Part shown: positions 54,336-63,891 of the stretch, piece by piece
Position numbering within the stretch: position 1 is the first letter of the stretch
How the letters are laid out: every line of letters begins with the position of its first letter
NCBI RefSeq assembly: GCF_000024005.1
Contig: NC_013132.1
Coordinates: 3,838,001 to 3,902,000 of the forward strand
Source: Chitinophaga pinensis DSM 2588
GTDB taxonomy: Bacteria > Bacteroidota > Bacteroidia > Chitinophagales > Chitinophagaceae
Direction of reading: 5' to 3'
Length of the DNA stretch: 64,000 bases
The notes under the pieces: generated by a model
What the model saw: the letters and a program-made list of their open reading frames with translations, nothing else
The model's database searches: none
What the model was told of the DNA's origin: nothing
Made by a program: the position numbers and the translations under genes

Positions 54336-54887
54336 ATGGCGTGTGAACAAGACATACTACTCAAAGCCCTGCAAGAAGGGCAGGAGGGAGCTTTTGAGCA
54401 GCTATATGCCCGGTACTTCAACCGGCTATACTACAAAGCACTCAGCATGGTAGGAGAAACTACTGCTGCGGAAGATCTTGTGCAGGAATGTTTCATAAAA
54501 ATGTGGGAAAAGAAACTGTGGAAGCGCGTGAACAAATCGCTCGAGTCGTTCCTGTTCATTATGATCCATAACCGGTGTCTCGACTACGTAAAAAGTGAGC
54601 AAACGCAGCTTAAAAGAAAAAGGAGATACTTCATCAACGCTGAGCAGGAAAACCACTCCTGGGAAAACCCGGTTGACGAGCGCCAGCAGCGCGAAACCCA
54701 GCTGCAACAATGGAACGATTTTCAGGTAACCTTTCAGCAGTTGCCACCACAGCAGCAAAACGCCTTCCGCATGTTCTACTACGACCGGAAAAGTCACGCC
54801 GAAGGTGCCAAACTCATTGGCATATCGCTCAACACCTTTCGCACCCATTTAAAAAGAGCCGTTAAAAAACTCCTTCATTCATCTTAA
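54336..54887 (+). CDS. ECF-type RNA polymerase sigma factor
   Basis: 183 residues. Region 2: FEQLYARYFNRLYYKALSM and AAEDLVQECFIKMWEKK. Region 4: LPPQQQNAFRMFYYDRKSHAEGAKLIGISLNTFRTHLKRAVKKLL. It belongs to the FecR-linked Bacteroidota ECF group. The FecR gene follows 67 bp downstream. Unlike the first sigma/FecR pair there is no SusC next, but a rhomboid-like gene. Its controlled locus may be elsewhere, for example one of the AT-rich SusC genes nearby. Confidence 0.93.
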   Translation: MACEQDILLKALQEGQEGAFEQLYARYFNRLYYKALSMVGETTAAEDLVQECFIKMWEKKLWKRVNKSLESFLFIMIHNRCLDYVKSEQTQLKRKRRYFINAEQENHSWENPVDERQQRETQLQQWNDFQVTFQQLPPQQQNAFRMFYYDRKSHAEGAKLIGISLNTFRTHLKRAVKKLLHSS

Positions 54888-54954
54888 TTTAGTTCCTTAG
54901 TCACCATTTTTTAGCGAATAACCGTCTTAACAAGAGCAACAACCTTTGCAAAAC

Positions 54955-56106
54955 ATGTACGATGAAGAAAAAGCCCGCATAGATGCCCTATTATTCAGGC
55001 AGTATCTTGGTGAACTTACGGCAGAAGAAGAGGAAGAATTAAACCAGCTATTGCTCCAGCATCCTGAAGCAAAAGCTATGCAGGAAGCCATGCAGGAAAA
55101 GATCCGCCGGGGTGTACTTGATGCGCAGCCCGCTTTGCGCGACACCAGTGGCCAATGGGCAACGCTTCATCCACATCTTGAGCATATTCGCAGAAAACAA
55201 GCTATAAAGCGCACTACCTTGGTGGCAGCCGCCAGTATTGTTGCGATCATCGGCATAGGCTCTATTTTCTACTTTAACCGCTCCTCCGGTGATCAACCTG
55301 TTCTAGCAAAAGCAAATGAACCAATAAAGGCAACGGGCATACAACTCAAGCTCGCTAACGGGCAAGCATACGACCTTACCCAGGCCAATCGCCAGGTAAT
55401 ACAGGCAGGCGATGCTAAACTAGTTGCCAGCAACCAGGGGCTAAGCCTTCCCGCATCCGCCACACCGCCTACCGGCTGGAACGAACTTACTGTACCTGCA
55501 AAGATGGACTACGCCATCACACTGCCAGACGGCTCAAAGGTGCGGCTCAACTCCGCCACCCGGCTGCGGTTCCCTTTAGCCTTTACCGGAAAAAGCCGGG
55601 AGGTATATGTAGAGGGCGAAGCCTATTTTACCATAGCAGCCAATGCCAGTCAGCCGTTCATCGTACACACTTCGTCGGCTGATGTGCAGGTGCTGGGTAC
55701 CGAATTCAATATTAATACCTACCAACAAGGCAAAATAAAAACCGCGCTCGTTAACGGCGCCGTAGCCGTAGCGGCAGGCCGCCAGAAGGTAGTTCTCCAG
55801 CCCGGAAAAGAAGCCGTGGTTAACAACGGCGAGAATATCTCCATACAGGAATTCGAAAGCCGGTCAACCCTTAGCTGGATGAAGGGCATCTACTTCTTTT
55901 ATGAAGCGCCCGTTGAAGACATCGCCCGTATGATCGAGCGGTGGTTTGATATACAGGTAGTGATCGACGATCCGGAACTGAACAAGGTGACCTTCACAGG
56001 CCACCTTGATAAAAAGAAAGAGCTGGATCTGTTTCTTACTGTTCTCTCAAATACCGGGGATATTTATTACCGGTACGAAGGAAAGGTGCTGCACCTGAGC
56101 AAGTAG
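54955..56106 (+). CDS. FecR-family anti-sigma factor
   Basis: About 383 residues from the ATG at 54955 (MYDEEKARIDALLFRQYLGEL). An upstream in-frame TTG is unlikely. N-terminal sigma-binding helices, one span (about 93-108, VAAASIVAIIGIGSIFYF), an extended linker (ITLPDGSKVRLNSATRLRFP), then FecR and DUF4974-like domains ending VLHLSK. The inserted block before the FecR core (LANGQAYDLTQANRQVIQAG) is the longer Chitinophaga-type form. It forms a pair with the sigma factor upstream. Confidence 0.92.
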   Translation: MYDEEKARIDALLFRQYLGELTAEEEEELNQLLLQHPEAKAMQEAMQEKIRRGVLDAQPALRDTSGQWATLHPHLEHIRRKQAIKRTTLVAAASIVAIIGIGSIFYFNRSSGDQPVLAKANEPIKATGIQLKLANGQAYDLTQANRQVIQAGDAKLVASNQGLSLPASATPPTGWNELTVPAKMDYAITLPDGSKVRLNSATRLRFPLAFTGKSREVYVEGEAYFTIAANASQPFIVHTSSADVQVLGTEFNINTYQQGKIKTALVNGAVAVAAGRQKVVLQPGKEAVVNNGENISIQEFESRSTLSWMKGIYFFYEAPVEDIARMIERWFDIQVVIDDPELNKVTFTGHLDKKKELDLFLTVLSNTGDIYYRYEGKVLHLSK

Positions 56107-56229
56107 CTAAGAGCTAAAGAGTTTAAAGGAGTTAAAGAGGGGCTGTTTGAGTGTATCTGTATTTTTTCTGCATTGCACGTGTTACTATTCAGCAACTAAT
56201 GCAACAAGAGATGAAACACAGTCGTACTT

Positions 56230-56916
56230 ATGTCCAACAAGCAATATACTACCGCGGAGCCTCAATTACGGAACGCTATCGCCACTTTCGTCAATATCTT
56301 CCTGCCAAGGAAGGGATACCTAGTTACTCCTGTTCTTATAGCCATTAATTTTCTTGTATTTGCCATAGCCTGGAGCTGCGGATATGATGTCATGAAATTG
56401 GGACCTGAGGAGATGGATCAACTAGGCAAACATATCCATTCAGTGGTTCAGCAGGGAGAATGGTGGTGGATCGTCGCCTATCTTTTTCTGAATGGAGGGT
56501 ACATTTATATTATAGTAACTACTACTATCCTTTTTATACAGGGCTATCTGTTTGAGAAATATGTAGGAACACTGACTTTTTTAGGAATATACCTGGCAGC
56601 GGGAATAGTAGGCAATATAGAGGCCGTTCTCTTCTCCAACATTTCGCCTTTGTTTCATACGGGGCCTTTTGGCGGCATACTTGGCGTGTTTGGCTTTGTT
56701 ACGTTCCTTATGCTTACCCAGCAGATCAAGGTATCCGCTATTCATGGAGGGCTGATCTTTTTTGTTTCCGTTCTGCTATCGGGATATCTGAAAGGCCTTG
56801 ACGAAAACAGCGTTGGTCCAATGATCATTAGCCTCGCCTTTGGAATGGGTTTCGGCTACATACAGTATGTAAAATTGAAACGAAAGAAGCAACTGTCACA
56901 CTTTTCAGAAATATAG
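56230..56916 (+). CDS. Inactive rhomboid-like membrane protein
   Basis: 228 residues with about six spans. The rhomboid layout is clear: GEWWWIVAYLFLNGGYIYI (canonical WR..T..F.H....H), YLFEKYVGTLTFLGIYLAAGI and HTGPFGGILGVFGF. The catalytic GxSG is G145-P-F147-G, so Ser is lost. The first-loop His residues are N and Y. The sixth span has VGPMIISLAFGMGFGY with no catalytic His. It is therefore predicted not to be a protease and may bind or hold membrane clients, as iRhoms do. It lies 123 bp after the FecR gene and faces the second FecR pair. Confidence 0.78.
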   Translation: MSNKQYTTAEPQLRNAIATFVNIFLPRKGYLVTPVLIAINFLVFAIAWSCGYDVMKLGPEEMDQLGKHIHSVVQQGEWWWIVAYLFLNGGYIYIIVTTTILFIQGYLFEKYVGTLTFLGIYLAAGIVGNIEAVLFSNISPLFHTGPFGGILGVFGFVTFLMLTQQIKVSAIHGGLIFFVSVLLSGYLKGLDENSVGPMIISLAFGMGFGYIQYVKLKRKKQLSHFSEI

Positions 56917-56936
56917 TTGGCCTCAATAAATCCACG

Positions 56937-56965
56937 GCCGGTCTTACATAAGACCGGCTTTTTTT
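56937..56965. terminator. Bidirectional terminator between rhomboid-like and FecR genes
   Basis: GCCGGTCTTA (56937-56946) and TAAGACCGGC (56949-56958) form a perfect 10-bp stem with loop CA, followed by T8 on the + strand. It separates two convergent transcripts. Confidence 0.88.
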
Positions 56966-58088
56966 ATTTAACATGCAAAGTGCCATCCTTGTCAAAGCTA
57001 AACTCCTTCACAAAGCCGGTTAGCTTCAATCCTGTCAAAAAGTTATTAACCGGTGTTTTCCGGCTTATTACGCCCGTAAATTGCTGAGCGGAAGTACTGC
57101 CTTCGAAAACAACTGGAATGCCGTAAAAACGCTCTATAAGTACCGCCACCTCTTTCAGAGAAGCGTTCGTAAACGGAAACTCGCCTTTTCTCCAGGAAAG
57201 TACGTCGTACGGGTCGAATTGATCCACTGCCAGGCCGGGGGCATCATCTGCTACTGTCTCATAACCCGGTTTTACCAGCGAAGAGTCATTTCCTGACCTC
57301 ACCCTGATAGAACCGCTTACCAGTGCCACGCGATCTTCCTGTTGGTTGTAGGTGTTGATATTAAACTCCGTACCCAGCACCTGCACCGTACCATGCGGCA
57401 GATGCACCAAAAACGGCCGGGCAGCATCCTTCTTTACCGTAATATAAGCCTCCCCGGAAATGGTGATCTCCCGTGAACTACCGGTAAAAGACAAGGGGAA
57501 CTTTAAGGAAGTAGCCGCGTTCAGGTGTACCGTACTGCCGTCTGGCAATGCCATTACGTACTCCTTGCCATTTGGCACCGTGAGGGTGGCCAGGCGTGTG
57601 TCGCCTGCCGCATCCACTAGTGAGAGTTGTTGGTTGCTATTATTTAAGGTGGCGTTGCCTGATTTAATGACGCCCTGCTGGGCGCCCAGGTTAATGGCTG
57701 CCGCATCCCCAATCTTCAATTCAATGTCGTTATTAGCTTTAGCATGAGCCAGGGGAGCCCTGGTTGGCTCGTTTTTATTCACTACCGGCAAAATAGCTAC
57801 CCCTGCCAACACTGCCGCTGCCACGGCCGTAGCTGTTATGCTGATAACCTTTGCCCGTTGTTTTTTCTGCTTCGCAGCCGCCAGCCTCACCTTAATATCG
57901 GCTTTCAGCTCCGTTGATACCCGGTTCAGCTCCTCCTGCGAGATGTCGGTCATCAGCTCTCTGTAGATCTGTTTCGCTTCTTCATTCTGCACAACGGCCT
58001 CGTACAAATACTCCTGTTCTTCAGGTGTAATGGTGGCGCCCTTTTCATACAGGGTAAGCGTTCTGATATGTTCTGGATCGATTTTCAT
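56964..58088 (-). CDS. FecR-family anti-sigma factor
   Basis: 374 residues: N-terminal helices, one span (about 80-100, VISITATAVAAAVLAGVAILP), a Pro/Ala/Asn linker, the FecR domain (MALPDGSTVHLNAATSLKFP; ISGEAYITVKK) and a C-terminal DUF4974-like domain. It resembles the FecR at 54955-56106 in its long insert before the FecR core (LKIGDAAAINLGAQQGVI), so the two pairs may be paralogous. Its sigma gene lies upstream on the same strand. No SusC follows. Confidence 0.92.
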   Translation of the reverse strand: MKIDPEHIRTLTLYEKGATITPEEQEYLYEAVVQNEEAKQIYRELMTDISQEELNRVSTELKADIKVRLAAAKQKKQRAKVISITATAVAAAVLAGVAILPVVNKNEPTRAPLAHAKANNDIELKIGDAAAINLGAQQGVIKSGNATLNNSNQQLSLVDAAGDTRLATLTVPNGKEYVMALPDGSTVHLNAATSLKFPLSFTGSSREITISGEAYITVKKDAARPFLVHLPHGTVQVLGTEFNINTYNQQEDRVALVSGSIRVRSGNDSSLVKPGYETVADDAPGLAVDQFDPYDVLSWRKGEFPFTNASLKEVAVLIERFYGIPVVFEGSTSAQQFTGVISRKTPVNNFLTGLKLTGFVKEFSFDKDGTLHVK

Positions 58089-58149
58089 TTAATAAACTAT
58101 CTACTACCTAGTAGCCGAAACCGGCAAAAAGTACTATCCTTAGTAACAA

Positions 58150-58692
58150 TTAATGTAAATTTTTCAGGTTCTCCCTGAGGGTTTTCACCGCATTAATAAT
58201 ATTATTCTTCGCCGTATAAATGCTGATGCCGAGCTCCTCCGCCACTTCCTTTAGCGACTTTCCATCCAGGTACACCTTCTTAAAAGCCGCCCTCCGGGCC
58301 GGTGATACCTTTTCCATGGCCGCCCGAATCTGCTGGTTCAGCTCCTTATTCTCCACTGGCAGGCTGCTGGTAAAGATCTCCATCATTCCCTCCGAATACC
58401 TTTTCTGCTTCTTTCTCAAAGAAGACTCCGCCTGAATACGTTTAGAGCAATGAAACCGTATAGCCTGTAGAAGATAAGCCCGAAAGGAGTGCTGGATATT
58501 AATTTTATGGCGTTTTTCCCATACCCACATAAAAATTTCCTGCACAGCGTCCTTCGCCTCGTCCTCACTTTCGAGGCGATTGCGCGCTTCCAGGAACATG
58601 ACCCTATGATAACGGTCATGCAACTCAACGAATGCTGATTCATCCGCCGATTTTATAAGCTGTAATAATTCAATATCATTTGTCGATTGCAT
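58150..58692 (-). CDS. ECF-type RNA polymerase sigma factor
   Basis: About 180 residues from the ATG at 58692 (MQSTNDIELLQLIKSADESAF). A longer TTG-started frame from 58794 adds a non-homologous N-terminus. Region 2: FVELHDRYHRVMFLEARNRL and EAKDAVQEIFMWVWEK. Region 4: VSPARRAAFKKVYLDGKSLKEVAEELGISIYTAKNNIINAVKTLREN. It pairs with the FecR encoded 61 bp downstream. Confidence 0.92.
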   Translation of the reverse strand: MQSTNDIELLQLIKSADESAFVELHDRYHRVMFLEARNRLESEDEAKDAVQEIFMWVWEKRHKINIQHSFRAYLLQAIRFHCSKRIQAESSLRKKQKRYSEGMMEIFTSSLPVENKELNQQIRAAMEKVSPARRAAFKKVYLDGKSLKEVAEELGISIYTAKNNIINAVKTLRENLKNLH

Positions 58693-59161
58693 TCTCAAAC
58701 CCTGACTATACGTAAACACTAATTGGCCACCCCAAAATTGGCCTAAACAATCACGAGGATAAGTGATTCGTTGGTGTATGATCGGTTTCAACAAAAATAT
58801 AAAGATGTATGATACTTTCGAAATATTAATATATATGACGAAAGTTTAATAAGATGAAGTAAGCGTTAGTAATAGTATTTAGCTAGTAAGTTGTATAAGC
58901 TCCCTAATCCTCTACTAATTAACCAAAATATGGCCTCTTTGGTTGTTAACGGGAGGTTAATGTCTAATTTCCCTAACGAAGAGGCTGGTTTTCATACTGT
59001 TTTAATGTTTCGGGCAAAAAATTATAAAAAAAGTTCTAATTCGAATAGTGCAATTTGATTGTTTTTGATACTTAGTAGTATAGGGACATCATTTTCACAT
59101 TGTTTAGGTCATGGGGATGACGAATGATGTATTGAACCAACCAAAGTAACTCTAACAGCTT
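58693..59161. other. Divergent intergenic region with a long imperfect hairpin
   Basis: 469 bp between a minus-strand sigma gene and a plus-strand TlpA-like gene. The part 58921-58990 forms an imperfect inverted repeat: AACCA/TGGTT, GCCTCTT/AAGAGGC and GTTAacGGGA/TCCCTAAC, with central loop. The rest is AT-rich and should hold promoters for both genes. Confidence 0.45.
58921..58990. repeat. Imperfect 70-base inverted repeat
   Basis: Arms AACCA (58921), GCCTCTT (58933) and GTTA..GGGA (58945-58954) pair with TCCCTAAC (58970-58977), AAGAGGC (58979) and TGGTT (58986). It could be a leader structure of the TlpA/SusC transcript or a leftover of a terminator. Confidence 0.55.
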
Positions 59162-60535
59162 ATGTCGAGTTTTTCGAGAATTGCATCTATATGCATACTG
59201 TATGTATGCTGTTTATTTAATAATTCCTGTATTGCACAGGGAGGCGCTGGCAGGAAGATTAATTATAAGCAGCTAGTAGATTCAGCCATGAGCCATATAC
59301 CTCTAAAAGTAGGGGATCCTTTGCCCATGCTACAAATCAGTAGCCTTTACAATTATTCGAATGATGTATTGGATTTTAGTGCATTTAAGGGTAAAATAAT
59401 CATTCTGGATTTCTGGGCAACGTGGTGTGGTCCCTGTGTGGCATCTTTGCCTAAGCTCGACTCTATAAATACTACATTCAAAGATTCTATAATTATCATT
59501 CCTGTAACTTATCAAACCACGAACGAGGTCCAGAAATTTTTGAGTAAAAGTGATAAATTAAAAAACATTAAACTTCCATTCATTACTGAGGATACTGTTT
59601 TGCACAAACTTTTCCCACATAAAATGATACCGCATGAGGTGTGGATAGGTAAAGATGGCAAAGTGAAAGCTATTACAGAAGCAACGGAAATTACGGAAGC
59701 TAATGTTAGGCAGGCTATGAATAATCAGGAGCTCAGCCTAAACATGAAAGAAGACAATTTGACCTTTGACGATACGAAACCTCTTTATACGGACCCGTCG
59801 ATACTTAAAAGGGCATCTATCACGTCCTATTCACTTTTTGCGGAAAAAATTCCTGGCCTTGCATCTAGTTTAGCAATATTTAGAGACTCACTTGACGCTT
59901 ATTCGGTTAAGAGGTTCGTTGGATTGAATGTTAGGATCTTACGTTTGTTTTATAGTACATACTCAGTTCCGAGAGAGCTTATGGGAGCTGTTAACCGCAA
60001 ACGATTTATCGTTGATCTTGCAGGTTCGGACACAAATGATGTAAAGCAGCTGGTCGCTTATGAGTTTGCATTGAAAAATGCTATTCCACAGGAAGCCTTT
60101 TTCAAGGGGATGTTGGAGGATTTAAACAACAAAACACCTTACCACGGCCACATTGAAACACGAATTGGTAAATGTTGGGAAATAAGACAAATTAAGGGGG
60201 TTAATAGCAATGATAGCTCCGGTTTTCGTTTAACCGGAAAAGATATAGACTCTACTAATTTGTGGAAATTTGCGAACGTTAAAAAACTTGCTACATTTTT
60301 AAATGCCTTTAATAATGTGGAGCCTGTGGTAGACGCTACAACTGGTTCGTTGTCTCAATCCATAAATCTCTATATGAGATTAGATATTAACGAATATCCT
60401 AACTGGACTGAAATCAGAAAGAATCTTAAAAAATATGGATTAACGATTGAGGAAGCAACAAGAGAATATGAAGTCTTCATACTGAAAAAAAAGAGCAATA
60501 ATGGTTTGACTTCCGATAAGAATGGTTTTAGATAG
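59162..60535 (+). CDS. TlpA-like thioredoxin protein with long C-terminal extension
   Basis: 457 residues with signal (about 1-25). The thioredoxin domain is at the N-terminal side (about 50-195): GDPLPMLQISSL, IIILDFWATWCGPC (C89, C92) and a cis-Pro-like MIPHEVWIG. The ~250 C-terminal residues have no family I recognise and look helical. In Bacteroidota such proteins often precede SusC/SusD, and here SusC starts 65 bp after its stop. It may reduce or oxidise thiols on outer-membrane partners in the periplasm. Confidence 0.82.
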   Translation: MSSFSRIASICILYVCCLFNNSCIAQGGAGRKINYKQLVDSAMSHIPLKVGDPLPMLQISSLYNYSNDVLDFSAFKGKIIILDFWATWCGPCVASLPKLDSINTTFKDSIIIIPVTYQTTNEVQKFLSKSDKLKNIKLPFITEDTVLHKLFPHKMIPHEVWIGKDGKVKAITEATEITEANVRQAMNNQELSLNMKEDNLTFDDTKPLYTDPSILKRASITSYSLFAEKIPGLASSLAIFRDSLDAYSVKRFVGLNVRILRLFYSTYSVPRELMGAVNRKRFIVDLAGSDTNDVKQLVAYEFALKNAIPQEAFFKGMLEDLNNKTPYHGHIETRIGKCWEIRQIKGVNSNDSSGFRLTGKDIDSTNLWKFANVKKLATFLNAFNNVEPVVDATTGSLSQSINLYMRLDINEYPNWTEIRKNLKKYGLTIEEATREYEVFILKKKSNNGLTSDKNGFR

Positions 60536-60599
60536 CTTTTGCTATCCGACTCATGCAATATAAATTACCTATACAATCAACCAAACTAAATTTAAACAG

Positions 60600-63500
60600 A
60601 TGCTAAAATTGCTTAAAAACGGAAAGTTTTTTATATTCTTTCCTATTATGTGCTATTTCCTAAATAGTCCTCTCACTATATTAGGTCAAACACCAGCAGT
60701 AGCAGAAAACATACCAGTATCACTTTCTGCTGTCAATGCTCCGCTAATAACAGTACTTAAGAGCATAGAAAAGCAAACAGGCTTGCGCTTTAATTATAGC
60801 GGAGATTTGGACATCAAACGGAGAGTTACGATTGATCAGAATAAGAAACCCGTTTCCGAAGCTTTAAAAACATTGTTTTTGGAAAAAGGATTCTCCTATA
60901 AGTTCATAGATAAGAATATATTTATTATTAAAAGTCAGGCTGGTGCTACTGATAACAGTTCTTCATCCCGTACCGACAGTACTTATCTTATTAAAGGACG
61001 GGTTAACGATTCAAAAGGTATTGCAATCCCAGGAGTTACGGTAATGATAAGAGGTACTGCAATTGGTACGACTACCAATGAAAGTGGTGAATTTTCTTTG
61101 AATACTCAAACGCCTCAAGGGACACTTCATGTGAGTCATACCGGTTATCGGGCTCAGGATATGCAAATATCGGCTGGCCACACCATAAATGTGGTATTGT
61201 CGGAAGACGTTAATTTGTTAGAAGAAACCGTTGTTATTGCCTATGGTACTACAACGAAAAAATACAATACAGGATCAATTGGTACCATTAAAAGCGCAGT
61301 AATAGAAAAGCAACCAGTAGCCAATGCAATGCTAACCCTTCAGGGCAGGCTTGCAGGGGTAGTTGTTACTCAAAATACAGGCATGCCCGGATCTCGTGTC
61401 AATGTTCAAATCAGGGGAAGGAATTCAATACAGAGCGGAAATGAACCTTTATATGTGATTGATGGCGTACCTTTTAATTCTACACCAATAAATTTGTTAA
61501 GTGGGAGTGAAATTTTCTACCAAAATCCGTTAAATAGCATACCACCAAGTGATATAGAAAGTATAGATATCTTGAAGGATGCAGATGCTACCGCGATCTA
61601 TGGCAGTAGAGGCGCTAATGGAGTAGTATTAGTTACAACGAAGAAAGGTAAAACCGGAAAAACACAACTTGGTTTAAATTTATCTGCCGGATATGGGAAA
61701 GTAAGCAGATTCCTAGACTACATGAATACCAAGGAGTATGTTGCCATGAGAAAGGAAGCATTTGAAAATGACGGTGTAGCACCTTCTGATGCAACTGCGT
61801 ATGATTTTTTGGTTTGGGATACTACAAGGAGTACCGACTGGCAACGTAAACTAATAGGAGGTACGTCTCAATACAGGGATGCTCAACTGTCGCTTTCAGG
61901 TGGAAGTCAACAAACTACTTTTTTATTCAGTGGCAACTACCATTACGAGACAACTGTTTTTCCTGGTGATTTTTCCGACAAGAGAATCGGAGCCCGTTTA
62001 AATGTAAATCACAGTTCAATTGACAACAGATTTAAAGCAGATATATCCGCTAGTTATTCCAATGACAACAACAGGTTAATAAGTCAGGATCTTTCTTTTG
62101 TTTCTTCATTAATTCCTAACCTCCCTGATACGCACACTCCGGACGGTAAATTAATGTGGTATTATAAAGGCTATAATTTCCAAAATCCCTATGCCTATCT
62201 CCTGAAGTCCTATTCTGCATTAACGGATAATTTTATAAGCAATGCCAATTTGAAATATTCCATTTATAATGGATTATCTGTTAAGGCGAATTTGGGTTTT
62301 ACTAACACTCAATTAAAGCAAACCAGCACTAATCCTGCCGCATCTCAGAATCCTGACTATACTGTAATCGCCACAGCAGATTTTGGAAACAATACAATAA
62401 AAACATGGAATGCTGAACCTCAAATAGAGTATGTTAACCGTTTGTTCGGTGGAAATATCGAAGCACTGGTAGGAAGCACTTTTCAAGAGTCGGTGATAAG
62501 TGGTAATACAATAAATGCAAGTGGTTACAATGATGATGGTACAATTGGAACAACCACAGGCGCCTCTAATATTACCGCCAGAACAAACTACAGCCAGTAT
62601 CGGTTTGTTTCATTATTCGGAAGGCTAAAGTATATTTTGAATGATAAGTATATTGTCAACTTTAATGGAAGAAGAGACGGTTCCACGCGATTTGGACCTG
62701 GTAAAAAATATGGAAACTTTGCATCGGCAGGTCTTGCTTGGTTATTCTTCAATGAGGCTTTCGTAAAAGACAACTTGTCCTTCCTGTCTTATGGAAAGTT
62801 ACGAGGCAGTTATGGATCGTCTGGAAACGACAAGATAGGCGATTATCAATATTTAGATCTCTCCGATGGCACGATCTACCCGTATGGAGGTGTTTCAGCA
62901 CTTATGCCTACAAAAATCTTTAATTCAGACTATGCTTGGGAGGTGAATAAAAAACTTGAGTTTGGGCTCGAACTCGGATTCCTAAATAACGCCATCTTAT
63001 TCAATGCTAATTATTTTAAAAACAAGAGTGACAATCAGCTAATCAACTATACATTACCTACACAAACTGGCTTTTCTCTTGTGGTCCGTAACTTTCCTGC
63101 GGTTGTTAAGAACACCGGAGTTGAATTTGAGTTGAAGACAAATAATGTAGCCCGAAAGGATTGGTCTTGGAATTCTTCTGTAAACCTCAGTGTTATCAAT
63201 AATAAATTAGTCTCCTTTCCTGGTATAGAAAATACCAGCTATGCTGCATTTTATACAATAGGTCAGCCATTAAACGCTCGAAAAGTATATAAGAACACCG
63301 GTATAGATCCTAATACAGGCATTTATACATATTTAGATGTAAACGGAGATGGATTCATATCATCGCCTACTGACCAACAGGTTACTAAAAGTTTAGATCC
63401 TAAGTACTACGGAGGTGTTTTGAATAATATCCGATTTAAAAATTTCGAAGTTGATTTCCTTTTTCAGTTCGTAAAACAGGAAGGGAATAACTATTTAAAT

Positions 63501-63881
63501 CCAATATTAAGTACTAATCCACCAGGTGCTATAATGAATCAGCCTGTCGATGTGCTCAATAGATGGCAAACGGGTAAGACGGGAGGAGAATTTCAAAAGT
63601 ATACCGCGTCAACTGGAGATGCTTATGAAGCTTGGAACAAGCTAGGTAATTCTGAAGCCGCGATAACTGACGCATCTTTCATAAGACTAAAGAACCTTTC
63701 TGTATCATATAGTATACCTAGTCAACTGTTAAGTAGGTATAAAATAGCACTGCTTAGGATATATATTCAGGGCCAGAATCTATTAACAATTACTAACTAC
63801 AAAGGATTAGATCCTGAAACTCAGATTTCCGGATTACCCCCATTGCGAATGTTGACAGGCGGTATTCAAATAACTTTATAA
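60600..63881 (+). CDS. SusC/RagA-family TonB-linked transporter with STN domain
   Basis: 1093 residues. Signal about 1-30, STN domain about 40-115 (PLITVLKSIEKQTGLRFNYSG), carboxypeptidase-regulatory-like domain (about 128-205), plug with VVIAYGTTTKKYNTGSIGTI and NGVVLVTTKKG, and a barrel ending MLTGGIQITL. The plug motif resembles that of the SusC at 42-45 kb more than the one at 4-7.5 kb. AT-rich codon use agrees. The divergently placed ECF/FecR pair at 57-58.7 kb is the nearest candidate partner for its STN domain. SusD starts 10 bp after the stop. Confidence 0.95.
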   Translation: MLKLLKNGKFFIFFPIMCYFLNSPLTILGQTPAVAENIPVSLSAVNAPLITVLKSIEKQTGLRFNYSGDLDIKRRVTIDQNKKPVSEALKTLFLEKGFSYKFIDKNIFIIKSQAGATDNSSSSRTDSTYLIKGRVNDSKGIAIPGVTVMIRGTAIGTTTNESGEFSLNTQTPQGTLHVSHTGYRAQDMQISAGHTINVVLSEDVNLLEETVVIAYGTTTKKYNTGSIGTIKSAVIEKQPVANAMLTLQGRLAGVVVTQNTGMPGSRVNVQIRGRNSIQSGNEPLYVIDGVPFNSTPINLLSGSEIFYQNPLNSIPPSDIESIDILKDADATAIYGSRGANGVVLVTTKKGKTGKTQLGLNLSAGYGKVSRFLDYMNTKEYVAMRKEAFENDGVAPSDATAYDFLVWDTTRSTDWQRKLIGGTSQYRDAQLSLSGGSQQTTFLFSGNYHYETTVFPGDFSDKRIGARLNVNHSSIDNRFKADISASYSNDNNRLISQDLSFVSSLIPNLPDTHTPDGKLMWYYKGYNFQNPYAYLLKSYSALTDNFISNANLKYSIYNGLSVKANLGFTNTQLKQTSTNPAASQNPDYTVIATADFGNNTIKTWNAEPQIEYVNRLFGGNIEALVGSTFQESVISGNTINASGYNDDGTIGTTTGASNITARTNYSQYRFVSLFGRLKYILNDKYIVNFNGRRDGSTRFGPGKKYGNFASAGLAWLFFNEAFVKDNLSFLSYGKLRGSYGSSGNDKIGDYQYLDLSDGTIYPYGGVSALMPTKIFNSDYAWEVNKKLEFGLELGFLNNAILFNANYFKNKSDNQLINYTLPTQTGFSLVVRNFPAVVKNTGVEFELKTNNVARKDWSWNSSVNLSVINNKLVSFPGIENTSYAAFYTIGQPLNARKVYKNTGIDPNTGIYTYLDVNGDGFISSPTDQQVTKSLDPKYYGGVLNNIRFKNFEVDFLFQFVKQEGNNYLNPILSTNPPGAIMNQPVDVLNRWQTGKTGGEFQKYTASTGDAYEAWNKLGNSEAAITDASFIRLKNLSVSYSIPSQLLSRYKIALLRIYIQGQNLLTITNYKGLDPETQISGLPPLRMLTGGIQITL

Positions 63882-63891
63882 TTATAATATT

